The position numbers were made by a program, and so were the translations under genes. Positions 45,708 to 54,760 of a DNA stretch of 64,000 nt are shown in pieces. Each line of letters starts with the position of its first letter. Positions within the stretch are counted from its first letter, which is position 1. Under the pieces are notes generated by a model, which was given only the letters and a program-made list of their open reading frames with translations, did not search any database and was not told where the DNA came from. The stretch lies in contig CANMLW010000007.1 in the NCBI GenBank assembly GCA_947498705.1, positions 1 through 64,000 on the forward strand, given 5' to 3'. Source of the DNA: an uncultured Aquimarina sp. Its GTDB lineage: Bacteria; Bacteroidota; Bacteroidia; Flavobacteriales; Flavobacteriaceae.

Positions 45708-47576
45708 CTAAGAACCAACTTTTCTATTTTTGGTGATACTTTTTTTAGAAATCCATACCGCTACCAAGTCCTCTAAGATGGTAAGAGGTACTGCTCCATT
45801 AGTCAATACAACATCATGAAACTCTCTGATATCGAATGCGTCACCTAATACTTTCTTTGCACTTTCTCTTAATTCCAGAATTTTATTCATTCCTATTTTA
45901 TATGCAGTTGCTTGACTTGGCATCACAATATGTCGTTCTACCATTTTTACAGCATCACTTTCTGCATTAGGAGTATTATCGGTATAATACTTAATACCTT
46001 CTTCTCTTGTCCATTTTTTGGTATGAATCCCAGTATCTACCACCAGTCGACAAGCTCTCCATAACTCCATTGCCAATCTTCCAAAATCAGAATAAGGGTC
46101 GCTATACATTCCTATTTCCTTGGGCAAATACTCGTTATATAATCCCCAACCTTCTATATAGGCAGTATATCCTCCAAATTTTCTAAACTTAGGTACTTCT
46201 TTTAACTCTTGTGCTATAGAAATTTGCATATGGTGCCCTGGTATTCCTTCATGATATGCCAGTGCTTCCATTTGATATTTGGGCATTGCCTTCATATCAT
46301 ATAAATTAGCATAATAAATTCCTGGTCTGGATCCATCTGGAGTTCCTTGCTCATAAAAAGCTGTTCCTGCACTTTTTTCTCTAAAAGCTTCTACTTGCTT
46401 TACTACTATATCAGCTTTTGGCTTGGTTATAAAGAGCTGATCCATTTTAGATTTCATTGTATCAATTAGCGCAACTGCCTGTTCTAGATATGCTTTTTTA
46501 CCTTTTTCATCCTGAGTAAAATAGAACTGAGAGTCTTCTTTCATAAACGTAAAGAAGTCTTTTAAGGTACCTTTATAACCTACTTTTTTCATAATATGAC
46601 GCATCTCCTCATGAATACGTGCCACTTCTTTAAGCCCGAGTTCATGAATTTGATCTGATGTCATATCGGTAGTAGTTGTTCTTTGCAATGCAATCTTATA
46701 GAACTTTTCGCCTTTAGGAAATTTCCACACCCCATCTTCGGTTGTTGCTCTTTGTTGTTGTTCTTCTAACAACGATATAAGTGCTTCATAAGCTGGTTTA
46801 ACACCTTCTAAAAGTCCTTTTTCTGCTTTAAATATTAACTCTTTTTTGTGTTCATCAGAAATTTCCAGAGCATTTACTTTTCCTTTAAAATCAGCTAGCA
46901 GTGTACTTTCTTTATTTGACTTATCAAAAGGTTGCCCGGTAATGATATTACGGCTATCATCCAAAACTTTTGCAAACACAAACTTAGGCAGCATGATACC
47001 GTTTTTCTCTCTCATTTTTATATTATCGACAAGTTGAGCAAACATTGGTTTAATACCGTATAATCTAGAAATATATGCCTCTGCATCTATAGTGTCGCTT
47101 ACCCTATGTATGCTAATTAAGAAACTTGGTATTTCTGCTTGCATACCATGCATTTGATTTACAGGATAGTCATAAAAACGGTATTGAAAATCTTCTATTT
47201 CATTTTCTAGATTTTGTTTCATCAATTTATAACTTAAAGTCGTCGCTTCATCTAATTTAGAAAGGTCTACCGAGTCCTTTAGGTAAGAAAGACGTTGTTT
47301 TGCCAGTTCTAAATCTTCAACTTTTCGTTTTGAAGATATATCATCCCATTTACCATAATCTTCTGTTTTAATACCCAAATAAGACTGCGTTATTGGGGAT
47401 TTTTTTAACTTATCCTGAAACTGTACTTCAAACCAATCGTTTAGTTTTTCAGAATACGTTTCATTACTTATCGCTGTAGAAGCATTCGTATTCTTAGCTT
47501 CTTTGTTTTCTTGTTTACAGCTAGCAATGGTCAGAAGAGATAAAAACAATAATCCCTTTATTTTTATTGCGTTCAT
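45708..47576 (-). CDS. DUF885 family lipoprotein, probable metallopeptidase
   Basis: A 622-residue lipoprotein (signal ending TIASC). DUF885 proteins form a large family with a zinc-peptidase-like motif; here it reads ALAYHEGIPGHHMQISIAQEL at about residues 445-465, followed by FRKFGGYTAYIEGWGLYNEYL. A second conserved region, VVDTGIHTKKWTREEGIKYY, is present. The family is thought to include carboxypeptidases, but the substrate is uncertain. The gene follows the S15-type hydrolase gene by 24 bp on the same strand, so both probably form an operon for periplasmic peptide breakdown. Confidence 0.85.
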   Translation of the reverse strand: MNAIKIKGLLFLSLLTIASCKQENKEAKNTNASTAISNETYSEKLNDWFEVQFQDKLKKSPITQSYLGIKTEDYGKWDDISSKRKVEDLELAKQRLSYLKDSVDLSKLDEATTLSYKLMKQNLENEIEDFQYRFYDYPVNQMHGMQAEIPSFLISIHRVSDTIDAEAYISRLYGIKPMFAQLVDNIKMREKNGIMLPKFVFAKVLDDSRNIITGQPFDKSNKESTLLADFKGKVNALEISDEHKKELIFKAEKGLLEGVKPAYEALISLLEEQQQRATTEDGVWKFPKGEKFYKIALQRTTTTDMTSDQIHELGLKEVARIHEEMRHIMKKVGYKGTLKDFFTFMKEDSQFYFTQDEKGKKAYLEQAVALIDTMKSKMDQLFITKPKADIVVKQVEAFREKSAGTAFYEQGTPDGSRPGIYYANLYDMKAMPKYQMEALAYHEGIPGHHMQISIAQELKEVPKFRKFGGYTAYIEGWGLYNEYLPKEIGMYSDPYSDFGRLAMELWRACRLVVDTGIHTKKWTREEGIKYYTDNTPNAESDAVKMVERHIVMPSQATAYKIGMNKILELRESAKKVLGDAFDIREFHDVVLTNGAVPLTILEDLVAVWISKKSITKNRKVGS

Positions 47577-47600
47577 AATCTTGGGTATTTGGGTTAATAC

Positions 47601-49451
47601 TTATTTTAAAATAGTGACCTCTATGGAAGAATCATGATATATCGTATGAGTCTGCTTTGTAAAGTCAGTATCCTTTGCTTTAAAAATATTAGGCACAAAG
47701 GTCTGTGGGTTCAAATCGATCAACGGAAACCATGTACTTTGCACTTGTACCTGAACCTTATGGCCTTTTTTAAAGGTATGGTGAATATCTTGTAATTTGA
47801 TGGTTACATCGGTCTTTTGATTAGGAATAAAAGGCTCTGGTTTACCAAAATCATTTCTAAAACGTCCTCTCATTACTTCGCTACGCACCATTAAATGATA
47901 GTTTGACATTTTTAAATATTCCTGAGTCTCTTTTGTATCTTCGGTTTCATCAGGGTATATATCTATTAGTTTTACTATCCAATCGGCATCTGTACCTGTA
48001 GTCGCTACTTTTAGCTGGGCAAGGATATCACCAGTTATAGTCATATCTTCTGTCAAAACTGGTGTTTCAAAAACCATTACATCTGGACGACGGGCTGCAA
48101 AACGTTGATCATCGGTCATATATTTTCGTAACTTGTATTCCATTTTAATATCTTCAGAATACGGTACTGGTTTTTTAGGATCACTCACAAACTGCACGTT
48201 TCCTTCTTGCGTTGCAGTTCCTAAAAGTCCGCCACCAGATAAGAAAAAGGATTTCTTTTCTATATTTTTTGGAGGCCAGGTATCATATGTATTCCATTCT
48301 TTTTTACCGGTATCAAATACTCGTATTTCTGATAACCCAGTGTTATTATCTCCCGATCCTTTAAGAAAATGATTAAAAAACTTTGTTTCTATATCACGTT
48401 GATACGCTATAGATAGATCATCTCCAAAATAAACATTTCCTATTGCCTGACGTTTTTTGGTGTAATACCAATCCCCATGTCCCCATGGACCGAATACCAT
48501 AATATTATAATTATCACTATTCTTCTCGATACTTTTATAGGTTTCTAAAGGCCCGTATAGGTCTTCTGCATCAAATAAACCTCCTACGGTCATTACGGCA
48601 GGTTTTACATTTTTTAGATGTTGTATAATCCCTCTTGATTTCCAGAACTCATCATAATTAGGGTGTTCTGATAATTGTTTCCAGAAAAAATTACCATCAA
48701 AATGTCCTTCTATATTACTTAAAGAACCTGCTTTTAAGAAAAAGTCATATTGGTCTTTACTTTTCAATTTTGGAAACTCATACCAAACCTCTTTGGTACG
48801 TCCTTCTTTGGGATATCCAAACACTGCGGTACCTCTCCAATAACTTAATATATACGCTCCATTATGATGAAAGTCATCAAAGAAAAAGTCTCCGATAGGA
48901 GCTTGTGGAGATACAGCTTTTAAAGCAGGGTGTGCATCTAACAAAGCACAATTAGCGTAAAACCCTGGGTACGAAATTCCCCAAACTCCTACTCTACCAT
49001 TGTGATTCGATACATTATTGATTAACCATTCTATAGAATCATAAGTATCGCTCGATTCATCAATTTGTTTTCCCTTTTTATTCGGAATATAAGCGCGCAT
49101 ATTATCATACTCTCCTTCACTGTTCCAACGACCCCGAACATCCTGATACACAAAAATGTTCCCTTCTTTCATCAAGAACTTATTAGGTCCTAGCCTTTTT
49201 CTAAATTTACCTTCTCCGTAAGGTTTACAACTATAAGGAGTACGCTGAAATAATATGGGGTATTTTTTTGAAGTATCTTTAGGTGAATAGATAGTCGTAT
49301 GTAATTTGATTCCATCTCTCATCACAATATCCACTTCCTGCTTGATATAGTGATCTTTAATTTTATAGGTATCTGCTGCTTCTTGAGAAAAAACGACACC
49401 TACATAAAGGAGCATTATGCACCTTAAAAGAATAAATTTTGTTGATTGCAT
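47601..49451 (-). CDS. CocE/NonD family hydrolase (S15 X-Pro dipeptidyl-peptidase-like)
   Basis: A 616-residue exported alpha/beta hydrolase (signal peptide 1-22, VVFSQ). The catalytic domain begins IVMRDGIKLHTTIYSPK and has the nucleophile Ser in VGVWGISYPGFYANCALL, the acidic residue in GGLFDAEDLYGP and the His in VFGPWGHGDWYY. A C-terminal jelly-roll domain (about 400-610) is typical of this family. Members act as acylases, esterases or X-Pro aminopeptidases. It is first in an operon with the DUF885 gene. Confidence 0.87.
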   Translation of the reverse strand: MQSTKFILLRCIMLLYVGVVFSQEAADTYKIKDHYIKQEVDIVMRDGIKLHTTIYSPKDTSKKYPILFQRTPYSCKPYGEGKFRKRLGPNKFLMKEGNIFVYQDVRGRWNSEGEYDNMRAYIPNKKGKQIDESSDTYDSIEWLINNVSNHNGRVGVWGISYPGFYANCALLDAHPALKAVSPQAPIGDFFFDDFHHNGAYILSYWRGTAVFGYPKEGRTKEVWYEFPKLKSKDQYDFFLKAGSLSNIEGHFDGNFFWKQLSEHPNYDEFWKSRGIIQHLKNVKPAVMTVGGLFDAEDLYGPLETYKSIEKNSDNYNIMVFGPWGHGDWYYTKKRQAIGNVYFGDDLSIAYQRDIETKFFNHFLKGSGDNNTGLSEIRVFDTGKKEWNTYDTWPPKNIEKKSFFLSGGGLLGTATQEGNVQFVSDPKKPVPYSEDIKMEYKLRKYMTDDQRFAARRPDVMVFETPVLTEDMTITGDILAQLKVATTGTDADWIVKLIDIYPDETEDTKETQEYLKMSNYHLMVRSEVMRGRFRNDFGKPEPFIPNQKTDVTIKLQDIHHTFKKGHKVQVQVQSTWFPLIDLNPQTFVPNIFKAKDTDFTKQTHTIYHDSSIEVTILK

Positions 49452-49627
49452 TAGTTTACATTTTGTTTATCGATGAAGATAAAAAAATGTGTTACTAGGC
49501 ATACAGTTTTAAGGAGATTTTAACATCTTAAAAAATGATACATTTTCTAAAGATTCATGTAACTTTTTCTCTTTTTGAGTGAGTATCCATCAACTCAATA
49601 TTTTAAATATGATTCTATAAACACATG

Positions 49628-49846
49628 TTAATCGGGTAATGTTTTGATATAAAAACCATGCTTTCTAACCATTTTGATAATATCATCTTCGGTTATATTG
49701 TTGGTAGCTTCTATCCAAAGTACATTATCAATATCCTCAAGGTCCACGGACCATCTCAAAATATCGGTATATTTATTAAATATGGGTTTTAAATGTTTTA
49801 CTTTTTTCTTTGATTTAATATCGGTACGAAATATTAATAGCTCCAT
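49628..49846 (-). CDS. Small conserved-type protein with ferredoxin-like fold pattern
   Basis: A 72-residue protein: MELLIFRTDI, KKVKHLKPIFNKY, ILRWSVDLEDIDNVLWIEA, TEDDIIKMVRKHGFYIKTL. The beta-alpha-beta-beta-alpha-beta order looks like an HMA/ACT-type small domain, but metal-binding Cys residues are absent. I recall similar small proteins in flavobacteria without a known function. It lies 13 bp after the gene for a two-pass membrane protein and belongs to the sigma-factor operon. Confidence 0.65.
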   Translation of the reverse strand: MELLIFRTDIKSKKKVKHLKPIFNKYTDILRWSVDLEDIDNVLWIEATNNITEDDIIKMVRKHGFYIKTLPD

Positions 49847-49859
49847 AGTGCAATGAGGG

Positions 49860-50261
49860 TTACTCTGATTCTGAGGTTGTATCTTGGTCTTGATTTAATT
49901 GTCTTTCTATATATTGTTGATACTGTTCATCTCCTTCTTCTTTCCAAAATTTATCATAGTATTTCCATTTTGAAAAATCGGTTTTAGCATCTTTTTTACA
50001 TTCGTCTTTTGACGATTTCGAACCACCCCCTGTACCACAACCACCAAGAAGTATTTTAAGTAATATAAATAACCCAACTGCTTGCCAGTATGTAAGTGTG
50101 GTTAACCCAAATATCTCTGGCATAAGCCAGTTCCATAACCACATAATTACAAAACCGAACAAAATGACTAATCCTATAATGGCTATCCCACCAAAAATGA
50201 TCATCCCGGCTATTTCTATGGGTGATTTTTTTCTAAACTTATGAGTGAAAAAATTTGTCAT
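49860..50261 (-). CDS. Two-pass membrane protein in a sigma-factor operon
   Basis: A 133-residue protein with two hydrophobic segments (about 17-46 and 54-74), a GGCGTGGGSKSS linker, and a polar C-terminal tail (KWKYYDKFWKEEGDEQYQQYIERQLNQ). Unknown function. It lies 14 bp downstream of the ECF sigma gene and could serve as a membrane regulator or as a target gene; it shows no typical anti-sigma domain. Confidence 0.7.
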   Translation of the reverse strand: MTNFFTHKFRKKSPIEIAGMIIFGGIAIIGLVILFGFVIMWLWNWLMPEIFGLTTLTYWQAVGLFILLKILLGGCGTGGGSKSSKDECKKDAKTDFSKWKYYDKFWKEEGDEQYQQYIERQLNQDQDTTSESE

Positions 50262-50275
50262 AATCTAATCTTTTA

Positions 50276-50803
50276 TTAATTATTTTCTAATTCTATTTTT
50301 TTATACAATATGCCAATTGCTCTATGCCTTCTGGACATAAGTGTTCCTATAGGAATTCCTGTTTCTTGTGAAATCTCTTTATACGAATACCCTTCAAAAT
50401 CTACTGCTATGATAATGTCTCTATACGCTGGTTTTAACTGATCAATACCTTTTTTTAACATCAGTACCATTTGATCTGATGGGTAATCCTCTACCGACTC
50501 GCATAGTATGTCTGCAAATTCTAATAAATCACTTCTCTTATCTATCGAATCCATCCTTTTTGTGGTTCGCATTACATCGATGATTTTGTTTTTTATAGAT
50601 CTGTAAACGAAACCAGCAACATTATTTATCGGTGCATACCTATCTGCCCCCGAAAACAATTTTAAAGCCACATCCTGAACGATATCTTCTGCATTACGAT
50701 TTACGGTAGTACTAATTTTAGTATTTACGTATACCTTGAGAGATTCATATTCTCTCCCGAAGAAATCCTTTAGCTTTTTATTATTGTCTGATTCCAATTT
50801 CAT
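50276..50803 (-). CDS. RNA polymerase sigma factor, ECF family
   Basis: A 175-residue ECF sigma factor. Region 2 at about 13-85 (REYESLKVYVNTKISTTVNRNAEDIVQDVALKLFSG ... VAGFVYRSIKNKIID) and region 4 at about 115-170 (LKPAYRDIIIAVDFEGYSYKEISQETGIPIGTLMSRRHRAIGILYK), a good helix-turn-helix. It heads a three-gene operon with a two-pass membrane protein and a 72-residue protein. Upstream lies a 566-bp intergenic region shared with the divergent gene array. Confidence 0.92.
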   Translation of the reverse strand: MKLESDNNKKLKDFFGREYESLKVYVNTKISTTVNRNAEDIVQDVALKLFSGADRYAPINNVAGFVYRSIKNKIIDVMRTTKRMDSIDKRSDLLEFADILCESVEDYPSDQMVLMLKKGIDQLKPAYRDIIIAVDFEGYSYKEISQETGIPIGTLMSRRHRAIGILYKKIELENN

Positions 50804-51318
50804 TAAAACCTTTTATTGGGCCTTTGATTAAAAAGACGATACTTTTCTAATGTATTGCATTTTTCTAGAATTATTTTTTTGATAATACATTATTTATAAT
50901 AAACTGACGATTGTCTACCCTAACTTGTTTCAGGGTTTCATCAATAAGAGTTGTTTATTAACATAGTAAAATTCTAAAGTAATTGCTGGGTAAGTCTTGG
51001 TATTAACCGAGATTAGTTTAACTATCAATTGTGAATGCATTGGTACACCACTTTTCAAAACATAGTTTCATCAATAAATGCGAAATGACATTAACATTAT
51101 TATGCATAAAAACGGGCAATCAATTATTTTTTAAAAACAGTTGAGTCTATGCCAATGGTTTTTTTTAGACACATATCTATATGTAGAGTAGTATAGTTGT
51201 AAGATAAATAAGTATACACGAATACAAAAACAACAGAAATATATCCCCAGGTTACTGTACATAATTTTAAATCAATCAGAAATCTATTAGATTTGTAGGA
51301 AATATAACTATATAGAAT
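50804..51318. other. Intergenic region between the sigma operon and the gene array
   Basis: About 515 bp without a gene, AT-rich. Small inverted repeats can be seen (acatatctatatgt near 51171; aaatctattagattt near 51278) but no array-type spacer element. It forms the left border of the one-directional array and should hold the sigma operon's promoter. Confidence 0.5.
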
Positions 51319-51345
51319 ATAATAGCAATTGCTATTATACCTTTG
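51319..51345 (+). promoter_or_regulatory. Promoter with embedded 20-bp palindrome before the gene array
   Basis: Bases 51319-51338 (ataatagcaattgctattat) are a perfect palindrome; its last base begins TATACC with the -7 box TACCTTTG at 51338-51345. The start codon of the first array gene is 24 bp further. A repressor dimer bound here would cover the promoter between the -33 and -7 sites. Confidence 0.6.
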
Positions 51346-51369
51346 TTATCTACAATTTTCAAAATATAA

Positions 51370-52218
51370 ATGTTTAACAAAATCTTTAAATACTTAAAAG
51401 AAAACTTTACAATTGATCAAGAAGGTTTAATTGAACTGGAAAGATTCTTTGACTCTTTAAATAAATCTACAGTAAAACTGGAGATGAAAATGGAACAAAT
51501 TGGAGAAAAGTACAAGTTTTCAACATTAAATGACTTAAAAACTCCAAGACAATATGATAGAACTAATACGCTCTTTTTTTGGAGAGAATTATGTGAATTT
51601 CCAATGTCAATTGCTCTTGATGAAGAGGAAATTGATAAGGAATTTATACTGTTTATAGATGAAGATGACATTTATAGCCCGTATTTTGAATCAGATAATG
51701 GAGATTTAAGTAATGTCTTTTATGACATATACCATAGCTGGGTAGCATTTATTTTCCAAAAATTAAAGTTATACAATAATGGTATTCCAATGGGAATAAC
51801 TGTGAATAGTGATATTATTTCTTATTATTTTAATGACTTTTCTTATCATAATTTCTCCAACTATCATCAACTCTATGACACAAAAAAAGAAGTTTCAAGA
51901 CCGTATAAGCGAGATCTGACAATAGAAGAAATATTTATTAGAACACATTTTATACAATTTCCTTACAAGAGGATAAAGTTGACTTCTTCTAATAAAAACA
52001 TTAAACAAGTTGCAGAATTAGTAGATTCTAAAATTCAAATTTCACAAATTGACTTACTTACAGGTGAAACTAATAATCAAGAAGAAAAAAAGCTTGAGTT
52101 AGGAAGTCTATATGAAAGAAAGGAAGGGTCGGATATTGATTACTTAATAAGATTATTCGAAGCAACAGTAAACAGAGATATGATATTTGACTTGAATGAA
52201 AGTTATTATGAAAAATAA
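51370..52218 (+). CDS. Array gene 1: unknown 282-residue protein
   Basis: A soluble, acidic, Phe/Tyr-rich protein without a signal peptide or membrane segment. I recognise no family. Predicted features: an N-terminal helical part (IFKYLKENFTIDQEGLIELERFFDSLNK), a middle region with DEEEIDKEFILFIDEDDIYSPYF, and a C-terminus rich in charged residues. It has its own promoter (palindromic, see upstream) and is followed 5 bp later by the first spacer element. All genes to 58.4 kb share its orientation. Confidence 0.7.
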   Translation: MFNKIFKYLKENFTIDQEGLIELERFFDSLNKSTVKLEMKMEQIGEKYKFSTLNDLKTPRQYDRTNTLFFWRELCEFPMSIALDEEEIDKEFILFIDEDDIYSPYFESDNGDLSNVFYDIYHSWVAFIFQKLKLYNNGIPMGITVNSDIISYYFNDFSYHNFSNYHQLYDTKKEVSRPYKRDLTIEEIFIRTHFIQFPYKRIKLTSSNKNIKQVAELVDSKIQISQIDLLTGETNNQEEKKLELGSLYERKEGSDIDYLIRLFEATVNRDMIFDLNESYYEK

Positions 52219-52223
52219 AAGTA

Positions 52224-52292
52224 GATAACACTATATAACAAAACATAGTTGCCCTTTAGGTCAACAACGATTGTTATATTAAACGTTAGTAG
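52224..52292 (+). repeat. Spacer element A (short form)
   Basis: About 69 bp, reading gataacactatataacaaaa at the left and ttgttatattaaacgttagt at the right. Outer arms tataacaa/ttgttata and inner arms gttg/caac pair around ccctttaggt. The right end, aacgttagta, is shared with element B. It sits between the stop of array gene 1 and the start of gene 2. Confidence 0.6.
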
Positions 52293-52305
52293 TAATTTGT
52301 CAAAA

Positions 52306-53349
52306 ATGAATGTAAAAAAATTTAAGGATTTTAAGGAACTAAAAGGAGGTATTGAAATCAATTCTTTAGAAGAATTAATTTCTCAACTTTTGAGTATATT
52401 TTCAATTAATAAAACCTCTTGGTCAGAAGGTATAGAGTCACTAAATGACTTAATAAGTTTAAAAAAACACGACGATTCTGTGTTATCCAACAAAATAGGA
52501 ATGTCCGTACTTAATTGGATTGATTCAAAGTATGATAATAATATGTTTAAAGATTTTTCTGGAAGCTATAGTTCTGACGATGAAGAATCAAAACAGATAG
52601 TTTTTATAATGGACTTGACTCTAGATACTATCTTTAAAATTAATCACAATACAGATGTTTTACCCTTTTTAAAATCTAAACTAAAAAAATCATCTAGCGA
52701 ATATGAGTCATCAGAAATTAAAAGCATAATTGATTGGATTAAAGAAACTAAGGCAAATCCTAAATTGAAAATTTCAGATAACATATTAGATCAGGTTTTG
52801 TCTAGAGCGGATAAATATTTTGAAGAAGAATATAACTCTAAAAATTTTGACTATCTCTTCTGTGGATTAAGAGAAACAATTCTGGAATATAATTTATGTT
52901 ACTCTATACATTGGTGCCAGAAATCTGAAAAATATCTTTCAAATGTTAAAAGAACTGGATGGATTGGAGCTGGTTCACTAATGATTGCTAAAGAGTCTGA
53001 CAAATTTGAAAGAATGGGGTCTAGCCCTTTTGTTAATTGGGTTTATCTTTTTGAATTGGATATTCAAAATTTAGAAGAATATTTTCATTTAGAAATTCCT
53101 TACAAAAATGAAAATGTATCAAAACTAAAGTCAGTTATTAAATGTTCAAGTGATGAACTTTTAGAAATGGTTAATAATCAAGAAAAAATAATTTACACCG
53201 AAAAAAAAGCTTGGTGTGATCATTTTCCAGATTTTCAAAATATTGCTGACGAACTAAACAAAGTAGATATTGAATGCCAAGTTGAAATTAAAACAAGAAA
53301 AAAAGCTACTAACAATGTAGAGCATAAACATACTAATGAAAATATCTAA
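52306..53349 (+). CDS. Array gene 2: unknown 347-residue protein
   Basis: A soluble protein with Lys/Glu/Ser-rich composition and no signal peptide. No family recognised. The N-terminal half is helical (EINSLEELISQLLSIFSINKTSWSEGIESL); the C-terminal half contains NFDYLFCGLRETILEYNLCYSIHW and KRTGWIGAGSLMIAKES. I chose ATG 52306, because frames extended upstream run into spacer element A. Its 3' end overlaps the following membrane-protein gene by 14 bp, making a two-gene unit inside one interval; a paired function (for example effector and partner) is speculation. Confidence 0.7.
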   Translation: MNVKKFKDFKELKGGIEINSLEELISQLLSIFSINKTSWSEGIESLNDLISLKKHDDSVLSNKIGMSVLNWIDSKYDNNMFKDFSGSYSSDDEESKQIVFIMDLTLDTIFKINHNTDVLPFLKSKLKKSSSEYESSEIKSIIDWIKETKANPKLKISDNILDQVLSRADKYFEEEYNSKNFDYLFCGLRETILEYNLCYSIHWCQKSEKYLSNVKRTGWIGAGSLMIAKESDKFERMGSSPFVNWVYLFELDIQNLEEYFHLEIPYKNENVSKLKSVIKCSSDELLEMVNNQEKIIYTEKKAWCDHFPDFQNIADELNKVDIECQVEIKTRKKATNNVEHKHTNENI

Positions 53350-53827
53350 AAAGTATAAAATCTCACTTCTGATTATGAAAATAATCATCGTATTAATGTT
53401 TATTAATAGTTCTATTCGTGGAATAAAAAAAGCCCTTTTTGAATGGGAAATAAACGGGGGTTCGGAAAAAGAAATTTATCATTTTTTTGACATTGGATTT
53501 GATAACGGATACTTCACTCCTATCTTAATATTACTTATTCCAATAGTTGGGATATTCCTAAATAAAAAAATAGGTTGGTTTTTAATTATCTCATATTTAT
53601 ATTATGTCGTAATGAGAGCTATATTTTTAAATACTACAGGTCCATATGATAATTCATTTAATATATCATTAATCTTATTCGGAATATTAGTCTTTATACC
53701 ATTTATTATATTAATGAATTTTTCAAAAATTCACGAAAACATATATGGACTCGAAAAAAGAAATCTGATTTGGAATAATATAATTGGAACTATTATCGGA
53801 ATAACTCTAAATCTGATTATAATTTAA
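53336..53827 (+). CDS. Array gene 3: four-pass membrane protein
   Basis: A 163-residue protein with about four hydrophobic segments (about 9-25, 54-72, 77-97, 107-127) and possibly a fifth at the C-terminus (IIGTIIGITLNLIII). No known family. Its ATG lies within the last codons of gene 2 (14-bp overlap), so translation is coupled to it. The interval ends in spacer element B. Confidence 0.7.
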   Translation: MKISKKYKISLLIMKIIIVLMFINSSIRGIKKALFEWEINGGSEKEIYHFFDIGFDNGYFTPILILLIPIVGIFLNKKIGWFLIISYLYYVVMRAIFLNTTGPYDNSFNISLILFGILVFIPFIILMNFSKIHENIYGLEKRNLIWNNIIGTIIGITLNLIII

Positions 53828-53839
53828 ACAGAATACGCT

Positions 53840-54002
53840 CTACAACACTATATAAGTGATCAATCGAATGGTAGAATGCCTGTTGTATTTTTGGTAAGAT
53901 GAAATGCTTTCGGAAAGTAAAGGATAGCAATCAATACATAAAAAATCAAAAAGCAAGGTAACATTTTGCTCTGCTACGACACATATATAAAACGTTAGCA
54001 GC
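53840..54002 (+). repeat. Spacer element B (long form)
   Basis: 163 bp from ctacaacactatataagtga to atatataaaacgttagcagc. Its outer ends are imperfect inverted repeats (actatataagtg against cacatatata), and inner arms near ggtaagatgaaatgc and acattttgctctgc pair. It aligns with elements D and G over its length, including ggatagcaatcaatac and the cgacacatata box. A start codon follows 13 bp after the gttagca core. Confidence 0.75.
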
Positions 54003-54015
54003 AATTAGAAAAAAC

Positions 54016-54675
54016 ATGAAACCGAAATTAATATTTACTCTCATCACTTTAATTATAGCATTGACTTCCTTAACTGACAAAAAATATTTTGAAGGAGTTA
54101 TAACTTATAGTGTTGAAACGAATATTTTAAAAGAGACTAATTACTCTGACTATCTAAAAGAAAGGTATGGAACTTCAATGAAATTTTATTGGGGAAAGAA
54201 TGGAAATTTATTAAGAAAAACTTTTGGAAATAACTTAGGTTTAGATTATTCATTATATATACATGAAGAAAATACATTTTATGTTAAATATAAAGGTATA
54301 GATACTCTATATTATTATAATGCTTTAACACAGGATAATGAGTTATTAGAAATGAAAGAGAGTAAATCAGAACCTATATTGAATCAAAAATGCAATAAAA
54401 TTGAGCTAAAGTTGAAAAATAAATACAATGGTAAAGAATTTATATCAGAATATCATTATTCTAAGAATTCCAAAATTAATTATAAACTTTATCAAAATGT
54501 GAATGATGGATTTGCGAATGTTATATATAAAATAACTGAATCTCCTTATCTAAAACTTAAATTAATTTTTGATGAAATCATTATGACATATTCAGCTGAA
54601 AAGATTGAAGAAAAAGAAATACCTGAAAATATATTTAAAATAGACACTGTATTACCTAGAAAAAAACATTTATAA
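54016..54675 (+). CDS. Array gene 4: exported 219-residue protein (GLPGLI/DUF4412-like)
   Basis: A signal-like hydrophobic N-terminus (residues 5-18) leads to FEGVITYSVETN, a beginning typical of Bacteroidota GLPGLI/DUF4412-type periplasmic proteins. Further beta-strand segments (MKFYWGKNGNLLRKTF, YSLYIHEENTFYVKY, CNKIELKLKNKYNGKEFISEYHYS) fit that pattern, ending with ENIFKID, close to the usual 'P.e.f.i' ending. Function unknown. The gene is bounded by spacer elements B and C. Confidence 0.65.
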   Translation: MKPKLIFTLITLIIALTSLTDKKYFEGVITYSVETNILKETNYSDYLKERYGTSMKFYWGKNGNLLRKTFGNNLGLDYSLYIHEENTFYVKYKGIDTLYYYNALTQDNELLEMKESKSEPILNQKCNKIELKLKNKYNGKEFISEYHYSKNSKINYKLYQNVNDGFANVIYKITESPYLKLKLIFDEIIMTYSAEKIEEKEIPENIFKIDTVLPRKKHL

Positions 54676-54677
54676 AA

Positions 54678-54752
54678 CTGTTGCCAACAATCACTATATT
54701 CATATACTCTTTTCGGGAATCAAATGCATCAAATAAAAAACGTTGTACAACA
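54678..54752 (+). repeat. Spacer element C (short form)
   Basis: About 75 bp, from actgttgccaacaatcacta to aaaaaacgttgtacaac. The left core gccaac and right core acgttgt are similar to those of the other elements; the interior (cttttcgggaatcaaatgca) is unrelated to the long form. It begins 3 bp after the stop of array gene 4. Confidence 0.55.
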
Positions 54753-54760
54753 TTAAAGAA

